DNA from: JAEYXS01 sp943367715
GTDB lineage: Bacteria > Verrucomicrobiota > Verrucomicrobiia > Limisphaerales > JAEYXS01
Direction: 5' to 3'
DNA: 64,000 nucleotides
Assembly (NCBI GenBank): GCA_943367715.1
Contig: CALRJY020000012.1
Location: 62,001-126,000 of the forward strand
Below, one piece after another: positions 24,507 to 31,904 of this stretch (within the stretch, counting starts at the first letter, position 1; each line of letters begins with the position of its first letter). Position numbers and translations under genes: made by a program. A model generated the notes under the pieces. It saw only the letters and a list, made by a program, of their open reading frames with translations. It made no database searches and had not been told where the DNA came from.

Positions 24507-24959
24507 TTATACATCCTTCGTCTGCGCCGGCGGCGTGGGCGATTGCTTCACCTTGGGCAGGTAAGGCTGGCGGAAAACGACGTCGAAATCATACACCCCT
24601 TTAAAATCTTCCCGGCTGTCGTTCTCCGTTTTACCGAGCAAACCTTCGCTGACCATGTTGAACACGATCTCACCGAAATCATCCGTGCGCTTCACGCCCC
24701 AGGACTCAAAAACCATGAACGTCATGGGACCATACCGCTGGACGGCGAAATCCTTGATCCCGTTCAGCAACTGTTGCCCGGAAACATGATGACTCGGGTC
24801 GGTGCTCGGCCCTTCGCGATGCCGCACTTTCTCCGCCCGCCCCAAGGATTTCTGGGTGAAGTCCAGCGCCTCGCGCAAAAAGTCATACGCATCGGCATCA
24901 TAGCGCGTATCCTTTGTCAGGATCAGTTCCACGCCTTCTTCAAAGCTGCGCTGTTGCAT
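24507..24959 (-). CDS. Minf_1886-type Verrucomicrobia/Planctomycetes-restricted protein
   Basis: This 150-residue protein, with start taken at ATG 24959, begins MQQRSFEEGVELILTKDTRYD. It has the segments AYDFLREALDFTQKSLG, HVSGQQLLNGIKDFAVQRYG and DDFGEIVFNMVSEGLL that define a small family known mainly from Verrucomicrobia and Planctomycetes. A longer frame extends upstream to 25070, but the ATG at 24959 lies 5 bp after the stop of the small membrane-protein gene and matches where the family starts. No catalytic motif is apparent and it is probably cytoplasmic. It ends the leuS - membrane protein - Minf_1886 run. Function is unknown. Confidence 0.75.
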   Translation of the reverse strand: MQQRSFEEGVELILTKDTRYDADAYDFLREALDFTQKSLGRAEKVRHREGPSTDPSHHVSGQQLLNGIKDFAVQRYGPMTFMVFESWGVKRTDDFGEIVFNMVSEGLLGKTENDSREDFKGVYDFDVVFRQPYLPKVKQSPTPPAQTKDV

Positions 24960-24964
24960 AGCTG

Positions 24965-25096
24965 CTATTTCGCTGTCTGCACGGCCGGCGCTGGCTTGGG
25001 TTCTGCCAGTCGCCATGTTTTCACCACCCACCCCAGCAGGAGCAACCCCGCTGTGATGACCACGATCCACTTCTGCTGTCGGGTCAAGCCAAACAC
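24965..25096 (-). CDS. Small single-pass membrane protein (43 aa)
   Basis: A GTG at 25096, preceded by AAGCGG, opens a 43-codon frame. After a basic N-terminus (FGLTRQQKW) comes one clear transmembrane helix, IVVITAGLLLLGWVV, then a short Pro/Ala tail (KPAPAVQTAK). The stop is 5 bp before the ATG of the next gene and the start is 24 bp after leuS, so the three genes look cotranscribed. The FGLTRQ opening resembles the N-terminus of small helix-hairpin-helix/ComEA-type membrane proteins of this phylum, but the DNA-binding part is absent. Function is unknown. Confidence 0.6.
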   Translation of the reverse strand: MFGLTRQQKWIVVITAGLLLLGWVVKTWRLAEPKPAPAVQTAK

Positions 25097-25120
25097 AGTT
25101 CCGCTTCTTAAGTCAAATGG

Positions 25121-27859
25121 CTATACAGCCACAATATTGACCAGCTTCTTGGGCACGACGACAACTTTCTTGATCGCCTTGCCGTCGATGAACGCCTGCA
25201 CCTTCTCGGACGCCTTGGCCGCTGCCTCGATCGTGGCGTTATCCGCCTCTCTCGGCACCTTGATCACATCGCGCAACTTGCCGTTCACCTGCACGGGAAT
25301 CTCAATCTCGTCTTCGATCAGCAAAGCCGGATCAAACTTCGGCCAAGGTGCATACGTCAACGACGGTGCCACGTGCCCAAACGTTGAATGCAAGCGGCTC
25401 CACAATTCCTCGGTCAAGTGCGGTGCGAACGGCGCGAGCAATTGCAGGAACGTCTTCATCACCGAGAACGGCTTCGTCTGCCAGGTGCTCGCTTCATTGC
25501 TGAACACCATCATCGCCGAGATGGCCGTGTTGAAACGCATGCCTTCGAGGTCTTCCGTGACCTTCTTGATGCACGTATGCAAGACCTTCAACTGTTCCTT
25601 CGTCGGCTCCGCTTCCAAGATGCCGCCATCCAGGATGATCAAGTCCAGCAATTCACCCCGCGTCTCCGGTGTAGCTACTGCCTCAGCCTGTTCATAAGCC
25701 GTCTCCGAACCGTCATCCACGAACATGCGCCACACGCGACCGAGGAAGCGATACACGCCTTCCACACCACGCGTATTCCACGGCTTACTCTCCTGCAACG
25801 GCCCCATGAACATCTCATAGAGACGGAACGCATCCGCGCCATACTCGCCGATCACGTCATCCGGATTCACCACGTTGCCCCGACTCTTGGACATCTTCTG
25901 CCCATCCTCACCCATGATGAGCCCCTGATTCACGAGCTTATAGAACGGCTCCGCCGTCGTCACGTGCCCGAGATCAAACAGCACCTTGTGCCAGAAGCGC
26001 GCATAGAGCAGATGCAACACCGCATGCTCCGTACCGCCAACGTAAAGATCCACACCAGGCTTCACCTCACCTTGGAACTTGCCCGTGCCCATCCAGTAGG
26101 ACTCCGCATCAGGGCCAGCGAACGCGCCGCCATTCTGCGCATCGGCATACCGCAAATAATACCAGCAGGAGCCACCCCACTGCGGCATCGTGTTCGTCTC
26201 GCGGATGGAACCATCCGGCAGATTCACCCAATCCTTCGCGCGCGCCAACGGAGGCTGGCCATCGGAGGTCGGCTTGTATTCCTCCAACTGCGGCGGACGC
26301 AATGGCAGCAAGCTCTCCGGCAAAGCCTCGTGATACAGATTCCCGCTCGCATCCTTTTTCCAGATGATCGGGAATGGCTCCCCCCAATACCGCTGACGGC
26401 TGAACAACCAGTCGCGCAACTTGTAATTGATGGTCTTCTTGCCGAGCCCTTTCGAATCCAGCCATTCAGAAATCTTACGCTTTGCTTCCTTCGTGGACAG
26501 ACCATCCAGGGAGATATCGGCACTCGTTGAATTGACCGCCGTGCCTTCATCCAAGAATCCGCGCCAGTCGGTCTTGGCATCCGGCGGCTGCACCACTTGC
26601 ACGATCGGCAAGTTGAACTTCTTCGCGAATTCAAAATCCCGCTCATCATGTGCCGGCACCGCCATGATCGCGCCTGTGCCATACGTCGAGAGCACATAGT
26701 CCGCGATCCAGATGGGAATCTTTTCCCCAGTCACCGGATTGATGGCATTGGCGCCTGTCCACACGCCCGTCTTGTCCTTCGCCAATTCCGTCCGCTCCAA
26801 ATCACTCTTCGTCGTCGCAAAGCACTGATACTCCTTCACCGCGTCCGCTTGCGCCGCAGTCGTGATCTCTCCCACCAGCTTATGCTCCGGCGAGAGCACC
26901 ATATAGGTCGCGCCGAACAACGTATCTGGCCGTGTCGTGAACACACGCACCTTCGCCGCATGTCCGTCCACCTGGAAATCCACTTCCGCTCCTTCACTGC
27001 GGCCGATCCAGTTCCGCTGCATCTCTTTCAGCGAATCCGTCCAGTCGATCGTGTCCAAGTCATTCAGCAACTTCTCCGCATACGCCGTGATGCGCAGCAT
27101 CCATTGGCGCATCGGCTTGCGGATGACCGGGAAGCCGCCCACCTCGGACTTGCCATCCACCACTTCTTCATTCGCTAAGACCGTGCCGAGTTCCGGACAC
27201 CAGTTCACCGGCGCTTCACTCACGAACGCCAAACGCTTGTTATCCCGATACGCGCGCTTCTGTTCTTCGGTGGCGCAATCCGCAGGACACTTCAGCGTGT
27301 CGATAGACTCCGCCTTGTTCATCTCGGGGTTGAGCCAGGAATTGTAGAGCTGGAGAAAAATCCACTGCGTCCATTGGAAATACTTCGGATCTGTCGTGTC
27401 CACTTCACGCGTCCAGTCATAGCTGAAGCCAAGCGATTTGATCTGCCGTTTAAAGTTGGCGATGTTCTCTTCCGTCGTCTTGCGCGGATGCTGGCCCGTC
27501 TTGATGGCGTATTGCTCCGCCGGCAGACCGAATGCATCCCACCCCATCGGGTGCAACACATTCAATCCCTGCGAACGGCGATAACGCGCCAAGATATCCG
27601 TGGCCGTATAACCCTCCGGATGCCCCACGTGCAGACCGGCCCCTGACGGATACGGAAACATGTCGAGGATATAGAACTTCGGCGGCAGGACCTCGCGGTC
27701 GGCCACCTTACCGGATAGCCCATGGCGCAGCCCAAATGGATGCCTGACCGGCACGGTCTCGCCCGGGTTCCACGCACGGAACGTCTGCTCGGCGTCCCAC
27801 TTCTGCTGCCACTTCGGTTCGATCAGATCGAACGGATACTGTTTGCGACCACTCGACAT
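25121..27859 (-). CDS. leuS: Leucyl-tRNA synthetase
   Basis: This 912-residue class I synthetase charges tRNA-Leu. The start is set at ATG 27859 (MSSGRKQYPFDLIEPKWQQ), not at an upstream in-frame codon in the terminator region. It shows the HIGH-type motif in PYPSGAGLHVGHPEGY, HPMGWDAFGLPAEQYA, the CP1 editing domain (about residues 230-430, with TRPDTLFGATYMVLSPEH), and the KMSKS loop GQKMSKSRGN. The C-terminal anticodon and LeuS-specific domains are present. It is somewhat longer than E. coli LeuS (860), partly through an N-terminal insertion around residues 22-45. It is followed by two small genes on the same strand. Confidence 0.97.
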   Translation of the reverse strand: MSSGRKQYPFDLIEPKWQQKWDAEQTFRAWNPGETVPVRHPFGLRHGLSGKVADREVLPPKFYILDMFPYPSGAGLHVGHPEGYTATDILARYRRSQGLNVLHPMGWDAFGLPAEQYAIKTGQHPRKTTEENIANFKRQIKSLGFSYDWTREVDTTDPKYFQWTQWIFLQLYNSWLNPEMNKAESIDTLKCPADCATEEQKRAYRDNKRLAFVSEAPVNWCPELGTVLANEEVVDGKSEVGGFPVIRKPMRQWMLRITAYAEKLLNDLDTIDWTDSLKEMQRNWIGRSEGAEVDFQVDGHAAKVRVFTTRPDTLFGATYMVLSPEHKLVGEITTAAQADAVKEYQCFATTKSDLERTELAKDKTGVWTGANAINPVTGEKIPIWIADYVLSTYGTGAIMAVPAHDERDFEFAKKFNLPIVQVVQPPDAKTDWRGFLDEGTAVNSTSADISLDGLSTKEAKRKISEWLDSKGLGKKTINYKLRDWLFSRQRYWGEPFPIIWKKDASGNLYHEALPESLLPLRPPQLEEYKPTSDGQPPLARAKDWVNLPDGSIRETNTMPQWGGSCWYYLRYADAQNGGAFAGPDAESYWMGTGKFQGEVKPGVDLYVGGTEHAVLHLLYARFWHKVLFDLGHVTTAEPFYKLVNQGLIMGEDGQKMSKSRGNVVNPDDVIGEYGADAFRLYEMFMGPLQESKPWNTRGVEGVYRFLGRVWRMFVDDGSETAYEQAEAVATPETRGELLDLIILDGGILEAEPTKEQLKVLHTCIKKVTEDLEGMRFNTAISAMMVFSNEASTWQTKPFSVMKTFLQLLAPFAPHLTEELWSRLHSTFGHVAPSLTYAPWPKFDPALLIEDEIEIPVQVNGKLRDVIKVPREADNATIEAAAKASEKVQAFIDGKAIKKVVVVPKKLVNIVAV

Positions 27860-27939
27860 AGGCCGCAGATATTGCGAAAACCCGTTTTCAGGAGCAATGG
27901 AAGATTTTGAGAATCTTGAAGGCTTACCGGGCAAAAGAA

Positions 27940-27968
27940 AACGGCGCGGAATAAAATTCCGCGCCGTT
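27940..27968 (-). terminator. Rho-independent terminator after glnII
   Basis: AACGGCGCGGAAT and ATTCCGCGCCGTT form a perfect 13-bp stem with a 3-nt loop, 21 bp past the glnII stop. On the minus strand it is followed by TTTTCTTTT. Confidence 0.9.
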
Positions 27969-27989
27969 CTTGAAACTATCCAGGCTGAA

Positions 27990-29015
27990 TTACTTCAGCG
28001 GCACCGTGGCGATCGTCTGCAGGATACGGCTGGCGATCTGGTACGGATCACCCTGCGAGTTCGGACGGCGGTCTTCCAAGTAACCCTTGTAGCCGTTGTT
28101 CACGAAGCTGTGCGGCACACGGATGGACGCACCGCGGTTCGCGACGCCGTAGTTAAACTTGTCGATGGACTGCGTCTCATGCAGACCGGTCAGGCGCAGA
28201 TGGTTGTCCGGGCCGTAGACGGCGATGTGCTCGTTCTTATACTTGTCGAAGGCCGCCATGAGGGTTTCGAAGTATTCCTTGCCGCCCACTTCGCGCATGT
28301 GCGTGGTGGAGAAGTTGGAGTGCATGCCGGAACCGTTCCAATCCACGTCTTTGCCCAGCGGTTTGCAATGGAAGTTCACATCCACACCGTACTGTTCGCA
28401 CAGGCGGATCAGGAGGTAGCGGGCGACCCACATCTGGTCGGCAGCGCTCTTGGAGCCCTTGCCGAACACCTGGAATTCCCACTGGCCCTTCGCCACTTCG
28501 GCGTTGATGCCTTCGTGGTTGATGCCGGCGTCCAAGCACAGGTCGAGATGTTCTTCGACGATCTTGCGGGCGATGTCGCCCACATTCTTGTAGCCCACGC
28601 CGGTGTAGTACTCACCCTGCGGCGGCGGGAAACCACCACCAGCCGGGAAGCCCAGCGGCACACCGTCTTGATAGAGGAAATATTCCTGTTCGAAACCGAA
28701 CCAGGCACCCGGGTCATCCAGAATCGTCGCACGGCCGTTGGAGGCGTGCGGCGTCTTGCCGTCCGGTTGCATAACTTCGCACATGACGAGCACGCCATTC
28801 TTGCGCGCCGTGTCAGGGTAGACTGCCACGGGCTTGAGCATACAGTCAGAGCTGCGGCCTTCGGCTTGGCGGGTCGAGCTGCCGTCGAAACCCCACATCG
28901 GCAGTTCTTCCAGCTTCGGGAAGCTGCTGAACTCCTTGATTTGGGTCTTGCTGCGGAGATTAGGGACGGGCGTATAGCCGTCGAGCCATATATATTCCAA
29001 CTTATATTTCGCCAT
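27990..29015 (-). CDS. glnII: Glutamine synthetase, type II
   Basis: This 341-residue enzyme makes glutamine from glutamate, ammonia and ATP. It is the short, eukaryote-like GSII form. The beta-grasp domain begins AKYKLEYIWLDGYTPVPNLR, and the catalytic domain shows WGFDGSST, FGFEQEYFLY, GSGMHSNFST and NRGASIRVPH. Start is ATG 29015 (MAKYKLEY); a longer in-frame extension runs through the promoter and is rejected. A near-ideal sigma54 promoter lies about 80 bp upstream, which fits nitrogen control, and the amt-glnK pair nearby has the same promoter type. GSII enzymes lack the adenylylation site of type I. Confidence 0.96.
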   Translation of the reverse strand: MAKYKLEYIWLDGYTPVPNLRSKTQIKEFSSFPKLEELPMWGFDGSSTRQAEGRSSDCMLKPVAVYPDTARKNGVLVMCEVMQPDGKTPHASNGRATILDDPGAWFGFEQEYFLYQDGVPLGFPAGGGFPPPQGEYYTGVGYKNVGDIARKIVEEHLDLCLDAGINHEGINAEVAKGQWEFQVFGKGSKSAADQMWVARYLLIRLCEQYGVDVNFHCKPLGKDVDWNGSGMHSNFSTTHMREVGGKEYFETLMAAFDKYKNEHIAVYGPDNHLRLTGLHETQSIDKFNYGVANRGASIRVPHSFVNNGYKGYLEDRRPNSQGDPYQIASRILQTIATVPLK

Positions 29016-29096
29016 GTGTATTGGATGTATTGTGTTTAACTTCAGTCCGGTTTGACTGCGCAAAATGCTACAGTGTGTCCAGTGATTGTAAGTCTG

Positions 29097-29112
29097 AGCA
29101 GCTAAGATGCCA
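29097..29112 (-). promoter_or_regulatory. Sigma54 promoter of glnII
   Basis: The minus strand reads TGGCATC-TTAG-CTGCT, with GG and GC 10 bp apart, the sigma54 -24/-12 arrangement. It shares TGGCATC...TGCT with the glnK promoter at 33905-33920. Confidence 0.8.
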
Positions 29113-29380
29113 CTTGGCAAGCTCTGCTAATGACCTACCCCTCAAAATCATTGCAAACCGCTCTGCGACAGACAGAAACACCTCTTTTCCTAAAATCTAT
29201 CCACTTCATGCAACGATTGTTTTCTATGAATGCATTTAATCAATCTGGCTTTTTTTATCCACCCCCGCTTAAACTTAGCAAGTCACCTGAAATGAAGCTC
29301 TTAACAGCAAAAACTCCTTTGCCCGTCGCCGCTTTGAGTGCGATGCTGCCGCTGTTGTGGGCTAGGATTCGATTTGTCTC
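29113..29380. other. AT-rich intergenic region upstream of kinase-like gene
   Basis: No convincing gene is seen in these 268 bp. The region contains T-runs and likely holds activator sites for the glnII sigma54 promoter and the promoter of the plus-strand kinase-like gene. I could not single out a confident -35/-10 pair. Confidence 0.4.
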
Positions 29381-29764
29381 ATGTTAAAAGTAAAGGATAC
29401 CCTCAGAGCTACCGTCCGGTTGACCTTCGATGGCCGTGTCATCAAGAACTTCCACGGTCCTAATGCCCAAGAGCGTTTCGACAATGAGGCGAAAGTTCTT
29501 CGTTATCTGGAAGAGCGCGCTTGCCCCTTCGTTCCCAAGCTGCTGGAGGCCCGCCCGGAAAGCCTGACCATCGTCACCACCAATTGTGGCGTGAGGGTGG
29601 AGCACTTGGATGCTGCGCGCACCAAGGAGCTCTTCGGCGAGTTGGAAGCTTTCGGCGTGCGCCATGACGATCCCGATATGCGCAACGTCACCTACCGCCA
29701 GTCTGATGGCCGATTCTGTTTGATTGATTTTGAGTTCGCCACAATCCTCCCCGGCTCAAAATAA
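29381..29764 (+). CDS. Minimal protein-kinase-like protein (127 aa)
   Basis: This 127-residue protein keeps the core of a protein-kinase fold in very short form. The N-lobe has RVIKNF (candidate ATP lysine) and NEAKVLRYLEE (helix C Glu). The catalytic loop is GVRHDDPDMRNVTY, with the HxD...N pattern. The metal loop is LIDFEFA, with DFE in place of DFG. Typical kinases need about 250 residues; Bud32/RIO-like minimal kinases are nearest in form. It lies 15 bp upstream of a PP2C phosphatase gene, so the two may form a reversible phosphorylation switch. The fold assignment is good, but activity is uncertain because the glycine-rich loop and most of the C-lobe are missing. Confidence 0.6.
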   Translation: MLKVKDTLRATVRLTFDGRVIKNFHGPNAQERFDNEAKVLRYLEERACPFVPKLLEARPESLTIVTTNCGVRVEHLDAARTKELFGELEAFGVRHDDPDMRNVTYRQSDGRFCLIDFEFATILPGSK

Positions 29765-29779
29765 CTGCGCCCTATTTGC

Positions 29780-30622
29780 ATGAATCCTGTGAGCCGCGCC
29801 GCCGCCGTCCGCACCTTCAAATGGTCCGGCCGCACCGATGTTGGAAAAGTTCGCAAGAACAACGAAGACGCCTTTCTCGGCTTGCAGTTCGATGCCCGGG
29901 AGATCCATCGCCTCGGCAAATACGGTGAAGGCTCCAATGCCCATCATGATTTCGTCTTCGCCGTGAGTGATGGCATGGGCGGCGCCAAGTCTGGCGAATA
30001 CGCCAGTCGAATCGCCGTGGAAAAGATCACCACCCTGCTCCCTCGTTCATTCCAGAACTCCGCCCTCGGCCTGGATGCCGGTTTTGCGGATATCCTTACC
30101 GAGCTGTTCACGCAAACCCATCGTTCCCTGAAATTCTTTGGCGAGAGCTACGACGAGTGCCGCGGCATGGAAACCACCCTTAGCCTTTGCTGGTTCGCGC
30201 CAGGCTGGATGTATTTCGGCCACGTCGGCGATAGCCGCATCTATTATCTGGCTGCGGGCAGCGATACCATCAAACAGCTAACCCATGATGACACGCATGT
30301 AGGCTGGCTGTTGCGCAATGGCAAGATCAACGAACGCGAGGCGCGCAATCACCCTCGCCGCAGCGTGCTGCAAAAGGCGCTGGGTGGCGGCAACCAGTTC
30401 GTGGACCCACAAGTGGGCGCTGTAGGCTGCGAACCCGGCGATGTTTTCCTCATCTGCTCCGATGGTCTCATCGATGGACTCTATGACCATCATCTCGTGG
30501 AATTGCTGCGGGCCACGGATGTGCAATCCGATGGCAAAGGCCCCGCTCAACTGCTGGTCGAAGAATCCCTGAAGAACAGCGGCAAAGACAACACGACCGC
30601 GCTGGTGATTCAGGTTTCCTGA
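29780..30622 (+). CDS. PP2C-family Ser/Thr protein phosphatase
   Basis: This 280-residue protein has the full PP2C (PPM) motif series: SGRTDVGKVRKNNEDAF, AVSDGMGGAKSGEYAS, GMETTLSLCWF, GHVGDSRIYYL, LICSDGLIDGL and GKDNTTALVI. The metal-binding aspartates are all present. It is metal-dependent and dephosphorylates Ser/Thr, as bacterial Stp/PrpC do against Hanks-type kinases. No signal peptide or membrane segment is seen, so it is cytoplasmic. Its only apparent partner here is the mini-kinase gene 15 bp upstream. An insertion around residues 30-50 (LGLQFDAREIHRLGKYGEG) lengthens the first loop. Confidence 0.92.
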   Translation: MNPVSRAAAVRTFKWSGRTDVGKVRKNNEDAFLGLQFDAREIHRLGKYGEGSNAHHDFVFAVSDGMGGAKSGEYASRIAVEKITTLLPRSFQNSALGLDAGFADILTELFTQTHRSLKFFGESYDECRGMETTLSLCWFAPGWMYFGHVGDSRIYYLAAGSDTIKQLTHDDTHVGWLLRNGKINEREARNHPRRSVLQKALGGGNQFVDPQVGAVGCEPGDVFLICSDGLIDGLYDHHLVELLRATDVQSDGKGPAQLLVEESLKNSGKDNTTALVIQVS

Positions 30623-30644
30623 TTTTTCAGGCTTTCGCCCTCGA

Positions 30645-31733
30645 TCACACTAACTCTCTGTATTTTACAGATAGTGCATACTTGCGGCTTTTCTTCGCCG
30701 GATCAGTCACCAGCAGAAAGCCACTTTCAACCCAATCCTTTAACAAAACACGAGCCATGCGTTGGGAAAGCGAAAACAGCTTCTCCACCTCCCCGCTCGT
30801 GATGCTGTCACTCTTACGGAACAGTGTCAGCATCTTGCGTTGGCGTGGGTCGAGTTGACGTAATAACGGAGAGATATCGCTCGCCCCTTCCATTGAGGCA
30901 GCTTGCGCCCGGCCTCGCACCCGTTCGAAACTTTCCGCCACACCTTCACAAAAGTATTCCACCCATCGGCTGATATCCGCCTCTGCCCGTCCCAAATAGT
31001 AGTTATGCGAAGGACCGACTGTCAGTGCTTTGTAGTAGGCCCCCAGATCGCGGGCATAATATTCCTCCAGCGAATAAATCCCCTTCAGGTCATAATTGCC
31101 GAGGTGCAAAATCAACGTGGTAAGCAGCCGGGCTGTCCGGCCATTCCCGTCGTAGTATGGATGGATGGTGGCATACTGGTAATGCGCCACTCCTGCCCGG
31201 ATAGCACATGGCAACCCTTCACGCTCGGTGCTTTTGATCCACGCGACCATCTCTTTCATCAATTGCGGAACATCCTTCGCCTCCGGCGGCATATAGACGA
31301 TGTCCCGGCTCCGTCCATCCCGAATGACATTCTGACCATCTCGATAGGGCGTAGGCTTGGCCTTCTTGCCACCGCCTGCCATCACCAGTCCATGAAGGGT
31401 TTGAATGTTCTTTTCCGCGACCGCCCCACCCGTTGCAGCCAGCCGCTCAACTTCCGCCAGCGCGGCATAATAACCCAGGACTTCCTTTTCATCCCGCTCT
31501 CGCCCCGGAAAGTGCCCCTTCTTTTCGATCACCTCAGCAACCTGCTCTTGCGTGAGCCGGTTTCCCTCGATCATGGTCGAATAATGGGTAGTGTAGAGCC
31601 GTGCGGTTTCCCTCAAACTGGCCAATACACCAGGCGTTATGGGCAGATGCTGGATGGCTTCCTTCGCTGCCTCGATACGGATCAGCGCCCTCGCCGTCCG
31701 CACCGTGATCTGAAATTTTGGAGTGAAGGACAT
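30645..31733 (-). CDS. Fic-family AMP-transferase-like protein with C-terminal wHTH
   Basis: This 362-residue protein starts at ATG 31733; a TTG four codons upstream is in frame but lies in the repeat array. The Fic motif HPYYDGNGRTAR (about 191-202) has every active-site residue. The inhibitory helix motif STMIEG near residue 52 ([S/T]xxxE[G/N]) marks class II Fic proteins with intramolecular inhibition in the N-terminal part. Fic enzymes transfer AMP or other phosphoryl groups to target-protein hydroxyls. The C-terminal ~70 residues (LDPRQRKMLTLFRK...SGEVEKLFSLSQRMARVLLKDW) form a winged-helix DNA-binding domain, so autorepression is plausible. An inverted/direct 11-bp repeat array immediately precedes the start. 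It is convergent with the PP2C gene. Confidence 0.9.
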   Translation of the reverse strand: MSFTPKFQITVRTARALIRIEAAKEAIQHLPITPGVLASLRETARLYTTHYSTMIEGNRLTQEQVAEVIEKKGHFPGRERDEKEVLGYYAALAEVERLAATGGAVAEKNIQTLHGLVMAGGGKKAKPTPYRDGQNVIRDGRSRDIVYMPPEAKDVPQLMKEMVAWIKSTEREGLPCAIRAGVAHYQYATIHPYYDGNGRTARLLTTLILHLGNYDLKGIYSLEEYYARDLGAYYKALTVGPSHNYYLGRAEADISRWVEYFCEGVAESFERVRGRAQAASMEGASDISPLLRQLDPRQRKMLTLFRKSDSITSGEVEKLFSLSQRMARVLLKDWVESGFLLVTDPAKKSRKYALSVKYRELV

Positions 31734-31735
31734 GA

Positions 31736-31793
31736 TTAACGGCAATTTAACGGCCTTCGCATTGCCGTTAAATTGCCGTTAAATTGCCGTTAA
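31736..31793. promoter_or_regulatory. Operator-like 11-bp repeat array before fic
   Basis: ATTGCCGTTAA occurs three times in exact tandem (31761-31771, 31772-31782, 31783-31793). The reverse orientation, TTAACGGCAAT, occurs fully at 31736-31746 and partly at 31746-31754. The unit matches the ~11-bp helical turn, and the array abuts the fic start codon where promoter and ribosome-binding site should be. This is the layout of a cooperative operator, probably for the wHTH of the Fic protein itself. Confidence 0.7.
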
Positions 31794-31815
31794 TTCAATC
31801 ACCAAAAAACAATAA

Positions 31816-31837
31816 GGGGCACCCTTGCGGGTGCCCC
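31816..31837 (-). terminator. Rho-independent terminator after amt
   Basis: GGGGCACCC-TTGC-GGGTGCCCC is a perfect 9-bp GC-rich stem 67 bp past the amt stop. On the minus strand it is followed by TTATTGTTTTTT; plus-strand Ts also follow, so it may act both ways. Confidence 0.9.
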
Positions 31838-31904
31838 TTTTGAAGAGCTGCGTTACGCACCAAGTTCGGCTCACGGGCCGCCCTTATTGGCGCGCAGGCG
31901 CAAA

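Noticed and set aside
24384..26530. Plus-strand open frames of 437 and 380 codons over the 3' part of the leuS operon
   Set aside because: They are antisense to the Minf_1886-type gene and leuS, with no protein-like motifs.
27843..29039. 398-codon plus-strand open frame over glnII
   Set aside because: It is antisense to type II glutamine synthetase and lacks recognisable features.
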